A DNA stretch of 64,000 nucleotides from Rhodospirillaceae bacterium. GTDB taxonomy: Bacteria > Pseudomonadota > Alphaproteobacteria > Thalassobaculales > Thalassobaculaceae. Below the pieces are notes generated by a model. It was not told the origin of the DNA, searched no databases, and saw only the letters and a program-made list of their open reading frames with translations. The position numbers were made by a program, and so were the translations under genes. The DNA lies in contig JAGYJX010000010.1 of NCBI GenBank assembly GCA_018401495.1, forward strand, positions 231,515-295,514. The letters run 5' to 3'. Shown here piece by piece: positions 28,068-37,667 of this stretch (position 1 is the first letter of the stretch; the number at the start of each line of letters is the position of its first letter).

Positions 28068-29151
28068 GCGCCACCTCCCCGACCCCCATGACGACGGCGT
28101 CGGCCGGCCGGAAGCCGACCCGCCGGCGGCCGGAGACGACGTCGCGCCCGGCGCCGGCGTTGGTCAGGTGCAATGAGATCCGCTGGTCGCCGGCGCGCAG
28201 GAACAGGTTGACGAACGATCCCTCGAGGTCGCGGCGCTCGACCTCGGCGTCGACCCGGTTGACCGCCTCGCCGTCGTCGGCCTCGACCAGACCGACGCGC
28301 TCCGGCCGGACGAACACCAGCGCCTGGTCGCCGGCGGCGAGGCCGCCGCGGGCAACTCCGTGCAGCGGCCCGAGCGCGGTGTCGACCACGGCGGTGCCGC
28401 CGGAGACCGAGGCGACCCGACCCTGGAACATGTTCTGCTCGCCGACGAAGGTGGCGACGAACGGGCTGGCCGGGGTGTCGTAGATCTCGTCGCCGGTGCC
28501 GACCTGCTCGACCCGGCCGGCGTTCATCACCGCGATCCGGTCCGACATGGTCAGGGCCTCGCCCTGGTCGTGGGTGATGTAGATGAAGGTCACGCCGGTG
28601 CGGCGCTGGATGTCCTTGAGCTCGGCGCGCATGTGCTGGCGCAGCTTGAGGTCGAGCGCCGACAGCGGCTCGTCGAGCAGCAGCACGGCGGGCTCGACGG
28701 CGAGCGCCCGCGCCACCGCCACGCGCTGGCGCTGCCCGCCGGACAGCTCCGTCGGCTTCTTGCCGCCCTGGCCGTCGAGCGCCACCAGCGCCAGCAGTTC
28801 GTCGGCGCGCCGCTTGCGGTCGGCGAGCGCGACGCCGCGCGCCTCCAGCCCGAAGGCGACGTTCTCCCAGACCGTCATCAGCGGGAACAGCGCGAGGTTC
28901 TGGAAGATCAGCGCGGTCGGCCGGCGGTTCGGGCCGATCCCGGCCATCGAGCGGCCGCCGATGGCGATGTCACCGGAACTGGGGTCGAGGAACCCCGAGA
29001 TCATCCGCAGGATGGTGGTCTTGCCGCAGCCCGACGGGCCGAGGATCGAGAAGAACTCGCCGGCGCCGATCGTCAGATCGGTCGGGTGCACCGCGGTGAA
29101 GTCGCCGAAGCGCATCGACACGCCGGTGAGCGCCACGTCGTTGCCGTCCAT
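28060..29151 (-). CDS. ABC transporter ATPase (PotA-like)
   Basis: 363 residues. Walker A is ILGPSGCGKTTILRMISGFL, signature TELSGGQRQRVAVARALAVE, Walker B VLLLDEPLSALDLKLRQHMR, and the switch His is in IYITHDQGEALTM. A C-terminal TOBE-like regulatory domain (VFVRPERVGL...) is present. It energises the two permeases downstream. Confidence 0.93.
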   Translation of the reverse strand: MDGNDVALTGVSMRFGDFTAVHPTDLTIGAGEFFSILGPSGCGKTTILRMISGFLDPSSGDIAIGGRSMAGIGPNRRPTALIFQNLALFPLMTVWENVAFGLEARGVALADRKRRADELLALVALDGQGGKKPTELSGGQRQRVAVARALAVEPAVLLLDEPLSALDLKLRQHMRAELKDIQRRTGVTFIYITHDQGEALTMSDRIAVMNAGRVEQVGTGDEIYDTPASPFVATFVGEQNMFQGRVASVSGGTAVVDTALGPLHGVARGGLAAGDQALVFVRPERVGLVEADDGEAVNRVDAEVERRDLEGSFVNLFLRAGDQRISLHLTNAGAGRDVVSGRRRVGFRPADAVVMGVGEVARE

Positions 29152-29190
29152 GGTCCTCGGTCCCCCGCCCGTGCCGTGCCGCGTGAAGGC

Positions 29191-29227
29191 GCCGGACGGA
29201 CGGCGAAATCGCCGCCGCCCGTCCGGC
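29191..29227 (-). terminator. Stem-loop between binding-protein gene and ATPase gene
   Basis: GCCGGACGG and CCGTCCGGC form the outer stem, and CGGCG/CGCCG an inner one around AAAT. Such intercistronic hairpins after a binding-protein gene usually stabilise its mRNA or partly terminate, giving more binding protein than permease. Confidence 0.6.
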
Positions 29228-29234
29228 CGCCCGG

Positions 29235-30365
29235 TCAGGCGTTGGTGATGCGGTCGACGTACTGGTCGCGGACGCTGTTGAACCAGGGCGTGTCGGCCTG
29301 CCACCACCACAAGTTCGCCAGGGTCTTCTCGTCATAGACCTCGTTGAACTGCTTGGCGTAGTTTTCGCCGGCGTGCGCCGCGGCGCCGACCGCCGCCGAA
29401 TTGTAGCCGGTGTTCGCCGACATCATGCCGGCCATCGTCGGCTCGAACATGGCGTTGATGAAGGCGTAGGCCTGCTCGACGTTGGCGGCACCCGAGGGAA
29501 TGCCGACCGAGTCCATCCAGGTGATGCCACCTTCCTTGGGCATGCGGTACTTCCACTTGGCGTCCTCGCGGTTCAGCAGGAGGCCGGTGGTGTCCCAGGT
29601 CTGGCCGATCGCCGCACCCGCCTGCTTGAAGGCGTTGGTGGCCTCGGTCGCGTTGTTCCAGAACGCGGCGATGTTCTGCTTGCGCTCGACGATGTACTTG
29701 GTCACCGCGTCGAACACCCGGCGCATGTCGTCCTCGGACTTGTAGAGGTCGAGCGCGCGGTTGGACTTCACCTCGCCGGTGGCGTCGAGGTAGATCGCGG
29801 TGCCGACCAGCACCGATTTCTGGCGGAACGCCGCCTTGCCCTTGGCCTCCGGGGTCCACATGGTGCCGAACGAGATGTCGTCGTCGTCGAGCTTGAAGAC
29901 GCTGGAGTCGAAGGTCATCGCCTCGGTGCCCCAGTTGAACGGCAGCAGCATGCGCTTGCCGCGGCTGGTGGCGCCGAGCTGGACGGAATCGCGCACCATC
30001 GAGGGGATGATCCGCTCCATCTTCACCTTGCTCTCGTCGAGCGGCTGCAGGAGGTTGTCGGGGTAGTACTGCGGGCCGTTGGTCACCGACGGGAAGATCA
30101 CGTCGAAGCCCTTGCCGCCGGCGGCCTTGAGCTTCTGGACGGCCTCGTCGTTGGAACCGTAGGTCGACAGGTTGATGGTGATGCCGGAGTCCTTCTGGAA
30201 CTTCTCGACCATGTTCGGCTGGACGTAGTCGCCCCAGGCAAACACGTTGACGGTGCCGGAGGAGGCGAGCGCGTCGTGGGCGCGCAGCACCACCGGGGCG
30301 GCCAGCGCCGAAGCGGCGACGGCAGCCGAGCCCCGGAGGACGGTACGGCGGGTGATCTTCGTCAT
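29235..30365 (-). CDS. Tat-exported extracellular solute-binding protein (PotD/spermidine-putrescine type)
   Basis: 376 residues. A twin-arginine signal (ITRRTVLRGSAAVAASALAA) precedes VNVFAWGDYVQPNMVEKFQK, the classical PotD-like start (NVFNWxDY in polyamine binders). First gene of the transporter operon. Ligand may be a polyamine, but the family also includes opine and other cation binders. Confidence 0.9.
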   Translation of the reverse strand: MTKITRRTVLRGSAAVAASALAAPVVLRAHDALASSGTVNVFAWGDYVQPNMVEKFQKDSGITINLSTYGSNDEAVQKLKAAGGKGFDVIFPSVTNGPQYYPDNLLQPLDESKVKMERIIPSMVRDSVQLGATSRGKRMLLPFNWGTEAMTFDSSVFKLDDDDISFGTMWTPEAKGKAAFRQKSVLVGTAIYLDATGEVKSNRALDLYKSEDDMRRVFDAVTKYIVERKQNIAAFWNNATEATNAFKQAGAAIGQTWDTTGLLLNREDAKWKYRMPKEGGITWMDSVGIPSGAANVEQAYAFINAMFEPTMAGMMSANTGYNSAAVGAAAHAGENYAKQFNEVYDEKTLANLWWWQADTPWFNSVRDQYVDRITNA

Positions 30366-30498
30366 GATCGTGACCCTCGTTGAGTGACGGACGGTGGCGG
30401 AGGGCGGGCCTGCCCCCCAAGGGCGCGGCGCCGCGGTCCGGCAGCGGCTGATAGCTTGCCGCGCGCGACACCGATGTGACAACCGCATGATTGTTTCG

Positions 30499-30909
30499 TT
30501 AACGAAAAATACCATCCAAGCCCAGCAGCCACGCGCGCGCCTGGCTTTCGTTCGAGAACACGCCGGCGCCGTCCGGCTTGCCGCCGGGCTTGGTTGCCGC
30601 CCACAGCTCGGCGAGCGCCAGGTGGCCCGGCGTGTCGGCGACGACCATGGCGGTGCGGAGATCGGGGTGGCCGGCCTCGCGCTTGGCGGCGTGGTGGGCG
30701 ATCAGGACCGCGAGATCGATCTCGTCGATGCTGGCTCGGGTGCAGACGGTAAGCAGGCGGGTGTTCGGGTTGACCTCGGGAAGCTGGTAGCGCGCCGCCA
30801 TCTCGCGCCGCAACAGGCAGGCGTCGAGGCGGCCGTTGAATTCGAGCCGCAGCAGGTCGTGTTCGGCCTCGTAGGCGTGCGTGAATCCACCCGCGCGCGT
30901 CTCGCTCAA
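30499..30909 (-). CDS. Hypothetical protein, STAS/SpoIIAA-like
   Basis: 136 residues. A TTG start at 30909 is preceded by GAGGAGG at good spacing. The alternating pattern (LLRLEFNGRLDACLLRREMA, LTVCTRASIDEIDLAVLI, TAMVVADTPGHLALAELWAA) suggests a small alpha/beta domain of SpoIIAA/STAS-like type. Function unknown. It lies 27 bases downstream of the PAS_5-like gene and probably shares its transcript. Confidence 0.6.
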   Translation of the reverse strand: MSETRAGGFTHAYEAEHDLLRLEFNGRLDACLLRREMAARYQLPEVNPNTRLLTVCTRASIDEIDLAVLIAHHAAKREAGHPDLRTAMVVADTPGHLALAELWAATKPGGKPDGAGVFSNESQARAWLLGLDGIFR

Positions 30910-30936
30910 CCGATCCTCCTCGGGGCGCGGCGCCGC

Positions 30937-31545
30937 CTACGCCCGCAAATGGCCGGGCGAGTTCAGGCTGACCGGCGCCAGGTCGCTGCCGGCACGCCGG
31001 TGGCCGGCGAGGCGCGCCAAATCCAGCCGATCGGCGGCGGCGTCCAGCCGGCACAGGTACAGCAGCCACATCACGACCGGGCCGCCGCCCCGGGTGAACG
31101 GCAGCCAGATCCGGTCATGGGTGATGGTGAAGCCGTGCCGCGTCTCCATGACCCGCTTGGTCCAGGTCGGCGCGGGATCCCGACCGAGGCGGCGGAAATG
31201 CTCCAACAGAACCGCCGGCGTCGAGGCGTAGACGCCGTCCGACACCAGGCGGCCGGTCATATCGATCCCGGCCTGTTCGGTGATGCGGGTGCCGACCAGA
31301 CGGTAGCGGACGTCGCGCCCGCCATCGATGACGTCGTACAGGCAGATCCAGCCCATCCACGTCAGCAGCGACGCCGGGTCGAGCGCCAGCCAGTCCGGGG
31401 CGGTGGTGCCGCCGCGCGGCTGCTCCAGCCACCACTCCAGCAGCGCGCGACCGTCCGGCCGCGGGCAGTCGGCGGCCGGCAGCAGCGGCGCCATCTCGAT
31501 GCCGTCGATCGTATCGGCTGGCAGGGCCGAAATGCTGGTCGTCAT
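30937..31545 (-). CDS. PAS_5-like domain protein
   Basis: 202 residues. LLEWWLEQPRGGTTAPDWLA, LTWMGWICLYDVIDGGRDVR and YRLVGTRITEQAGIDMTGRL follow the order of the PAS_5 family (PF07310): a short helical start, a strand ending in YRLxGT, then the ligand-pocket loop. No output domain is fused. It is one of five proteins of this kind in the window. Confidence 0.75.
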   Translation of the reverse strand: MTTSISALPADTIDGIEMAPLLPAADCPRPDGRALLEWWLEQPRGGTTAPDWLALDPASLLTWMGWICLYDVIDGGRDVRYRLVGTRITEQAGIDMTGRLVSDGVYASTPAVLLEHFRRLGRDPAPTWTKRVMETRHGFTITHDRIWLPFTRGGGPVVMWLLYLCRLDAAADRLDLARLAGHRRAGSDLAPVSLNSPGHLRA

Positions 31546-31658
31546 CTCGCCGTCTCTGTCCGGTACCCGCGACTCGGCTGGTCTTAGCGCATGAGGGTTA
31601 ACGCCGCCCTAACGGGACCGGGTCGAGCGGGCGGTCCCGAGGCTCCAGCCCGGTCGGA

Positions 31659-32447
31659 TCAACCCTGGCGGTAAGGGCTGCGCTCATACTCGGCGAGCGC
31701 CTCCGGCATGATGGCGTTGAGGGAGTCGATGCGCGAGCCGGGCGCCGGGTGGGTCGACAGGAACTCCGGCGGACGCTGCCCGCCGGCCGCCTCGAAATTG
31801 CGCCACAGGTCGATGGCGGCGCGCGGATCGTAGCCGGCGCGCGCCATCATCATCAGACCGATGTGGTCGGCCTCGGATTCCTGCTGGCGGGTGAACGGCA
31901 GGATCAGGCCCAGGGTCGAGGCCTGGGCGAGCACCTCGGCCATGCCCGGATATTGCGCCCCGACCGCCTGCTGGCCGGCCTGCACCAGCACCTGACGGGA
32001 TACCCGCTCGGCGCTGTGCCGGGCGATCGCGTGGCCGACCTCGTGGGCCATCACGGCGGCGAGCTGATCCTTGGTCTTGGCAACCTTGAACAGCCCGGTG
32101 TTCACCCCGACCTTGCCGCCGGGCAGGGCAAAGGCGTTCGGCTCGTCGTTCTCGAACACCGTGAACTCCCAGGCCAGATCCGGCTGCCCGCTGACCGCGA
32201 CGATCCGCTGGCCGATCTCCTGGACCGGTCCGGTGTATTGCGGGTCCGAGGAGGTCGGGGTCTCGGCCTTGATCTGCTGGTAAGCCTCGAGGCCCATCTG
32301 GTTGGCCTGGCCCTCGGGCAGCAGGATCAGCTGCTGGCGCCCGGTCACCGGTGCCTCGGCGCAGGCCGTCAGGCCGGCCGCCAGGGCCAGGACGGCCGCC
32401 AGCGGGGCGCACGGGACGAGGCGGTGCGGGGGCGTCGGTGTCGGCAT
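31659..32447 (-). CDS. M48-family metalloprotease, lipoprotein
   Basis: 262 residues. Signal and lipobox (LALAAGLTACAEAPVTG). Catalytic zinc motif is AAVMAHEVGHAIARHSAERV, with the downstream Glu ligand in RQQESEADHIGLMMMARAGY. It matches the BepA/LoiP-type single-domain Zn proteases of the periplasm, which act on misassembled outer-membrane proteins. Confidence 0.92.
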   Translation of the reverse strand: MPTPTPPHRLVPCAPLAAVLALAAGLTACAEAPVTGRQQLILLPEGQANQMGLEAYQQIKAETPTSSDPQYTGPVQEIGQRIVAVSGQPDLAWEFTVFENDEPNAFALPGGKVGVNTGLFKVAKTKDQLAAVMAHEVGHAIARHSAERVSRQVLVQAGQQAVGAQYPGMAEVLAQASTLGLILPFTRQQESEADHIGLMMMARAGYDPRAAIDLWRNFEAAGGQRPPEFLSTHPAPGSRIDSLNAIMPEALAEYERSPYRQG

Positions 32448-32527
32448 GGCGTGGGCTTCCGGATGCGGGATGAACGGGGGTCCAGCGGGCAACGTCGCCG
32501 CCGGACCCGGGTTCCGAGGCGGGGCGG

Positions 32528-33014
32528 TCAGTGTCCGGTCGGGTCGCCGCGCTCGAGCGGATCGGGCAGCGGCGTGCCGTCCTCGACGAACGCCATCGAG
32601 GCCGAGTTCAGGCAGTACCTCGCCCCGGTCGGCGGCGGGCCGTCGGGGAACACGTGCCCGAGGTGGCCGTCGCAGCGCGCGCAGCGGTTCTCGATCCGGA
32701 CCATGCCGTAGCTGGTGTCGCGCACGTCGGTCACGTGGGCGCGGTCGAAGGTCGAGAAGAAGCTCGGCCAGCCGGTGCCGGAGTCGAATTTGTGCTTGGA
32801 CGAGAACAGCGGCAGGCCGCACAGCCGGCAGACGTAGGTGCCGGACTTCTTGTTGTCGAGCAGCGTGCCGCAGAACGGCCGCTCGGTGCCGTGCTTCAGC
32901 AGCACCCGCGCTTCCTCGGGGGTCAGGCCGGCGGCCAGCCGCTTCAGCTGTTCCGCGCTGGGCGGGCGTCAGGTCGTAGCCGGCGGCGGATCTCTCGGGC
33001 CGGGTGGCGGTCAT
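32528..33014 (-). CDS. msrB: Methionine-R-sulfoxide reductase (one frameshift)
   Basis: [17 protein letters not shown] begins the gene. After a frame change near 32958 the body follows: [60 protein letters not shown] and [13 protein letters not shown]. Both zinc CxxC pairs and the catalytic Cys (RYCLNS) are present. It is followed downstream by the M48 protease and preceded by msrA, so it belongs to a methionine-repair block. Confidence 0.9.
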
Positions 33015-33111
33015 CGCGGTCTCCGTGATCGGGAAGTCTGATCGGAAAATGGGATTCTTCCTCGGCGCCTGCAATGCACACGACCGCGAGCGGCGCGTCC
33101 GCGCGTATCCC

Positions 33112-33747
33112 TCAGGCGTCGGCCTTCGCCTTCCTGAGCCGTTCGGGATAGGCCCGGCGCAGCTTCGCCACCTTGGGCGCCGAGACGTGGGCGACGTAGG
33201 GCTGCCCCGGGTTTCGGGCGGCGTAGTCGAAGTGGTACTCCTCGGCCTCGTAGAACGCGTCCAGCGGCTCGATGGTGGTGACGATCGGGTCCGGGTACGC
33301 GCCGGCGGCGTCGAGTTGGGCGATGTAGGCCTCGACCACCCGCTTCTCGTCCTCGTCGGCGACGAACACCGCCGAGCGGTATTGCGGGCCGCGGTCGTTG
33401 CCCTGGCGGTTGCGCTGGGTCGGGTCGTGGGCGACCGAGAAGAACACCTTCAGAAGCTCGCCGTAGGTGATGACCGCCGGGTCGTAGGTGATCGCGATCG
33501 CCTCGGCGTGGCCGGTGGTGCCGCTGCACACCGTGCGGTAGTCGGCGGTCTCCGGCGTGCCGCCGGCGTAGCCGGGCCGCACGCCGCGCACGCCCGCGAG
33601 TTCCTTGAACACCGCCTCGGTGCACCAGAAGCAGCCGCCGGCAAGCACCGCCGTCCGCTCGCCGCCACCCTCGGCGGGCAGGTCGAGGTCGGGATCGGGG
33701 AACGAATTCGGGGTCATGGTCTTGCCTCCAAACAGCCACCGGAACAT
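33112..33747 (-). CDS. msrA: Peptide-methionine-S-sulfoxide reductase
   Basis: 211 residues from ATG 33747. The catalytic motif is [20 protein letters not shown], with [18 protein letters not shown] and [17 protein letters not shown] downstream as in MsrA. The enzyme reduces S-epimers of methionine sulfoxide using thioredoxin. Located about 100 bases upstream of msrB. Confidence 0.94.
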   Translation of the reverse strand: MFRWLFGGKTMTPNSFPDPDLDLPAEGGGERTAVLAGGCFWCTEAVFKELAGVRGVRPGYAGGTPETADYRTVCSGTTGHAEAIAITYDPAVITYGELLKVFFSVAHDPTQRNRQGNDRGPQYRSAVFVADEDEKRVVEAYIAQLDAAGAYPDPIVTTIEPLDAFYEAEEYHFDYAARNPGQPYVAHVSAPKVAKLRRAYPERLRKAKADA

Positions 33748-34040
33748 GGGCGCCTCCAGGACACGGGGCGTTGCTGTCGCCACCGCTCCCGGCAGGATGT
33801 GGGAAACTCCGGCGCGAAGTCGAGTGCCGGTACCGAATCCGTGGTACCCGTCGAACACCAGCGTCGCCGCGACGCCGCCGACGCGCCGGGCTGTTTCGGT
33901 GGCGGCGTCGCGGGGCGGCCCTGGCCGAGTGCGCGGGCCGACCTATGTCGGAGAATGGGGCGTCAGCCGCGATCGCCGCGGCGATCGGGAGCATCGGCGG
34001 TGTGGTCGGCTTCCGCTGCCAGCCGCGTGTGGGGCGAGAC

Positions 34041-34607
34041 ATGGATCGAACCGTCAAATGGCCTGATTTCCTGTCGGATCTCAGCGACGCCGGACGGGAG
34101 TTCATCGCGTTCTGGCAGGCCGCCAAGGGCGAGTCCGAGCTGCTGGACCGCTCTGCCTTCGACCCGATGCGGATGCCGCGCCTGCTTCCGGGGATACAGC
34201 TGGTCGACGTGCGGGTCGACGGGCGGCCGGTCGAGAGCGACGACGTCGCCGACGGCCGCGTCGAGTTCGTGTACCGCGTCGTCGGTACCAGCGAGGTCGG
34301 CCTGCGCGACCACGACCCGACCGGCGGCCGGGTCGAGAACGGCTTCTTCGGCGGCTCGGCGGCGCGGGTGAGGACGAACTACCTCGCGGTCTTCCGGACG
34401 CGCCGTCCGCTCGCCGATTTCGAACGCGTGGTGACGCACACGGGTTACCTCGTGCAGGATATCAGCGTGTTCGTACCGCTCGGCGCGCCGGGCGGGCCGG
34501 TGACCCAGGTTCTGGTGTTCTCCGAGCAGACTCCGGTCGGCGAATGGGCGCCGTCGGAAGGCCGTACGGGCGGCGGTTCCGGGAACGGTCCCGACACCGC
34601 CCTCTGA
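34041..34607 (+). CDS. PAS_5-like domain protein
   Basis: 188 residues. FIAFWQAAKGESELLDRSAF, MRMPRLLPGIQLVDVRVDG and VEFVYRVVGTSEVGLRDHDP give the helix-strand-[YRxxGT] order of PAS_5 (PF07310). No fused output domain. Tail to tail with the next PAS-like gene, 4 bases apart. Confidence 0.75.
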   Translation: MDRTVKWPDFLSDLSDAGREFIAFWQAAKGESELLDRSAFDPMRMPRLLPGIQLVDVRVDGRPVESDDVADGRVEFVYRVVGTSEVGLRDHDPTGGRVENGFFGGSAARVRTNYLAVFRTRRPLADFERVVTHTGYLVQDISVFVPLGAPGGPVTQVLVFSEQTPVGEWAPSEGRTGGGSGNGPDTAL

Positions 34608-34611
34608 GCCG

Positions 34612-35229
34612 TCAGCCGGCGGTGTCGTGCACCAGGTCGCGGAAGCCGGTGTCGACGCCGAAGCCGAGGTCGATCAGGTCGCGCCGCACGACGTTGGCGC
34701 CGAGCAGTCGCGGCGGCGTCGCCGGCACCCCGGCGCGCCGCTCGAGTGCCTGGTCCGAGAACAGGATGAAGCCGTCGATCCCCGGCTCTTCCGAGCGCAG
34801 CGGAAAGCCGACCGCTTCGGTGGTCACCACCTCGCCGGACGAATAGGTCTGCTCGATCAGGGCGCGGAACCCCGACGGTACCGTCACCACCATCCGCATC
34901 GCCCGGATCGCGTAGGGCCGCCGGATCGCCGGCACCAGGTCGTAGTAGTTGGTGCCGGTCGGGTTGAACCCGACCCGCTGCTTCAGCCGCTCGCCGGTGA
35001 TCCGGTACTCGCAACGGTCCGGCTCGCTGACCGCGCACAGCGCGGCGTCGGCCAGCATCCCGGCGAAGCCCGACAGGTCGAGGGCGTTCTTGGCCGGGAT
35101 CGCCCCGCCTGCCGCCGCCAGCAGCCGCAGATAGCCCCGGTACAGCGCCACCCCGGCCTTCGACTTGAACAGCGTCCCGGCATCGGCGAGCGCGACGATG
35201 GACGCGGGCTGCATCTCGATCCAGCTCAT
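34612..35229 (-). CDS. PAS_5-like protein (divergent member)
   Basis: 205 residues, MSWIEMQPASIVALADAGTL. It contains CEYRITGERLKQRVGFNPTG, where YRITGE stands at the place of YRLxGT, and VPSGFRALIEQTYSSGEVVT. The C-terminus (DLIDLGFGVDTGFRDLVHDT) is extra. Function unknown; weaker than the other family members. Confidence 0.6.
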   Translation of the reverse strand: MSWIEMQPASIVALADAGTLFKSKAGVALYRGYLRLLAAAGGAIPAKNALDLSGFAGMLADAALCAVSEPDRCEYRITGERLKQRVGFNPTGTNYYDLVPAIRRPYAIRAMRMVVTVPSGFRALIEQTYSSGEVVTTEAVGFPLRSEEPGIDGFILFSDQALERRAGVPATPPRLLGANVVRRDLIDLGFGVDTGFRDLVHDTAG

Positions 35230-35636
35230 CGTGTCGGGACTCTCTCCAGGTCGCCGGAGGGAAGGGGGATCGACGACGGCGCTTGCTATGCAAGGATCGC
35301 GCCCGCCGGCTGCGGGCGTCAATGCCGGCGGTGGACCGAACCGCCCGGGAGTCGCGTCGTCGTTGGCTGGAACGGCGGAATCCTTGCGCTCCCGGGCCTT
35401 CGATGCGACGAGGGCGGGTTTTCCGATAGGATCAGTGCCGCCGTGGAACCGATCGCCTCGCTTGTTACGGCCCGCCGGTTCCATACTTGTGTCTGGCCGC
35501 CATCGGCCCGCTTGGGCAGGCTTGCGCGCCGCGACGCGCTGCGACCACCCGCCGGAACCGGTGGCCGGCCGACGACCGGATTGAACCGTCAGCCTCCCGG
35601 ACTGGGGGCTGCGCAACAGGGAATGGGAACCGCAAC
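35230..35636. other. Gene-free stretch between divergent genes
   Basis: About 400 bases with no supported gene. It presumably holds the promoters of the PAS-like gene (minus) and yghU (plus). I see no clear operator or hairpin. Confidence 0.5.
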
Positions 35637-36509
35637 ATGAACGACGCCTCTGGCTACACCCCCCCCAGCGTCTGGACGTGGAACAAGGAGAACGGCGGCA
35701 GGTTCGCCAACATCAACCGCCCGATCGCCGGCGCCACCTCCGAGAAGGAGTTGCCGGTCGGCAAGCACCCGCTGCAGCTCTACTCGCTGGCGACGCCGAA
35801 CGGCGTGAAGGTCACGGTCATGCTCGAGGAGCTGCTGGCGCTCGGGCACAAGGGTGCGGAATACGACGCCTACCTGGTGCGCATCACCGAAGGCGACCAG
35901 TTCGGCAGCGGCTTCGTCGGGGTCAACCCGAACTCCAAGATCCCGGCGATGATGGACCACAGCACCAACCCGCCGGTCCGGGTGTTCGAGTCCGGCGCGA
36001 TCCTGCTGTACCTCGCCGAGAAGTTCGGGGCGTTCCTGCCGACCGATCACGCCCGGCGCACCGAGTGCCTCAACTGGCTGTTCTGGCAGATGGGCAGCGC
36101 GCCCTATCTCGGCGGCGGCTTCGGGCATTTCTACGCCTACGCGCCGTTCAAGATCGAGTACGCCATCGACCGCTTCGCCATGGAGACCAAGCGCCAGCTC
36201 GACGTGCTGAACCGGCATCTGGCCGACAACCGCTACATGGCCGGCGACGAGTACACGATCGCCGACATGGCGATCTGGCCGTGGTACGGCACCCTGGTGA
36301 CCGGCGGCATCTACAACGATTCCGCCACCTTCCTGGAAGCCCACACCTACACCAACGTGCTGCGTTGGCAGAAGGACATCGCCGCCCGCCCGGCGGTGAA
36401 GCGCGGCCGGATGGTCAACCGGGTGTCGGGCCCGCCGGAGGAGCAGCTCCACGAGCGTCACGACGCCGGCGACTTCGAGACCCGGACCCAGGACAAGCTG
36501 GCGGGATAG
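35637..36509 (+). CDS. yghU: Glutathione-dependent disulfide-bond oxidoreductase YghU-like
   Basis: 290 residues, longer than usual GSTs because of the YghU N-terminal extension (YTPPSVWTWNKENGGRFANI). The GST fold continues with PLQLYSLATPNGVKVTVMLE, VNPNSKIPAMMDH and FESGAILLYLAEKFGAFLP. YghU binds two glutathiones and reduces disulfides. A strong hairpin follows the stop. Confidence 0.93.
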   Translation: MNDASGYTPPSVWTWNKENGGRFANINRPIAGATSEKELPVGKHPLQLYSLATPNGVKVTVMLEELLALGHKGAEYDAYLVRITEGDQFGSGFVGVNPNSKIPAMMDHSTNPPVRVFESGAILLYLAEKFGAFLPTDHARRTECLNWLFWQMGSAPYLGGGFGHFYAYAPFKIEYAIDRFAMETKRQLDVLNRHLADNRYMAGDEYTIADMAIWPWYGTLVTGGIYNDSATFLEAHTYTNVLRWQKDIAARPAVKRGRMVNRVSGPPEEQLHERHDAGDFETRTQDKLAG

Positions 36510-36528
36510 CCGGCCTCCGAACCACGGT

Positions 36529-36560
36529 GTCGCCGCGGCGGTAGACGCCGCCGCGGCGAC
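36529..36560 (+). terminator. Terminator-like hairpin after yghU
   Basis: GTCGCCGCGGCGG and CCGCCGCGGCGAC pair perfectly around TAGACG. No U-run. It starts about 20 bases after the yghU stop. Confidence 0.65.
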
Positions 36561-36645
36561 AGATCCATGATCGCCGGAAGTTTCTGCCTATCGCCGACCC
36601 TGCCGCCGTCCCTGCCGCCGTCGCCCGGCGCGCGCGAAAGCCCGA

Positions 36646-37242
36646 ATGCTCCAGAACACCCTCGTGCTGCTGACGGTGGCGCTGCCGCTGATGGGAAGCC
36701 CCGGCCCGGCGATCGTCAGCCTGGCGGCGACCGGCTCGACCTTCGGCTTCAGGCGCGGCCTGCCGTACCTCGCCGGTATCCTGCTCGGCAACTCCACCGT
36801 GCTGCTGATGGTGGCGACCGGCGTCACCGGCATGGTGCTGGCGGTGCCGAACGCCGTGCCGGTGCTGATGACCATCGGCCTCGCCTACCTGCTGTACCTC
36901 GCCTGGCGGATCGCCACCGCCCCGGTGGTCCGCACCGCGGCCGAGACCGGCCGCGAGCCGACCGCCGCCGGCGGTTTCCTGCTGTCGCTGGTCAACCCGA
37001 AGGCCTATGCCGCGATCGGCGCGGTGTACGCCAGCGGCAGCATAGCGCCCGAAGATCCCAGCCTCGACGTCGCGCTGAAGGTGGCGGTGCTGCTCGCGGT
37101 CAACGTCACCGTGAACACGGTCTGGCTCGGGATCGGCGCCACCTTCTCCTCGGCGCTGCGCAACCCGCGCACCGGCCGGGCGCTGAACTGGACGTTCGCC
37201 GGGCTGCTGCTGGCGAGCGTGGTGGCGACGGTCATGCGGTGA
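36646..37242 (+). CDS. LysE/RhtB-family amino-acid exporter
   Basis: 198 residues, about six membrane segments. PLMGSPGPAIVSLAATGSTF and GFRRGLPYLAGILLGNSTVL are the N-terminal LysE/RhtB signature; FLLSLVNPKAYAAIGAVYA is the central NPK motif. Substrate unknown. Confidence 0.9.
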   Translation: MLQNTLVLLTVALPLMGSPGPAIVSLAATGSTFGFRRGLPYLAGILLGNSTVLLMVATGVTGMVLAVPNAVPVLMTIGLAYLLYLAWRIATAPVVRTAAETGREPTAAGGFLLSLVNPKAYAAIGAVYASGSIAPEDPSLDVALKVAVLLAVNVTVNTVWLGIGATFSSALRNPRTGRALNWTFAGLLLASVVATVMR

Positions 37243-37350
37243 GGAGGGTGGGAAGCGCCCTGCCGCCACCGGCTACGCGCCCGTGGCGCGATGCTTGACA
37301 GGGGCCGGCGCGGTGCCGGGAGGCGACAGGCGGCGCCAGTGGAGAGCTTC

Positions 37351-37509
37351 ATGCAGAACGATCGAGGGAGCAGCGCGATCGCCACGCCGATGGTGCGCCT
37401 GGCGTCGGCGGGCTTCGTCGCCACAGCGATCGCCTTCGGGCTCGGCCTGAACGGGCTTCGGCCTTTTCCTGCCCAACGTGATCGGTCGGCGATGAAGTTG
37501 GGCCGGTAG
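37351..37509 (+). pseudogene. 5' remnant of an MFS transporter gene
   Basis: MQNDRGSSAIATPMVRLASA and GFVATAIAFG resemble the start of an MFS permease. After a one-base frame change near 37455 the other frame reads GFGLFLPNVIGRR, as in the first loop of such transporters, then stops. The rest of the gene is absent and the oxidase cluster begins 160 bases later. A truncated gene is therefore likely, left at a rearrangement junction. Confidence 0.5.
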
Positions 37510-37667
37510 CGGGCCAGCGGCTTCCGGCGACCAGTCGGAACGGAATCCGTGCCCGCTCGTTCAAGGTTGGCCACGTGGCCACTGAAAGGTGGCGCGTGAA
37601 AGAATCTTGATCGGGGGACGTCCGCCTTGCGGCACCAGCGGCCCAGACAGAGCGGGCATGGCGGCGG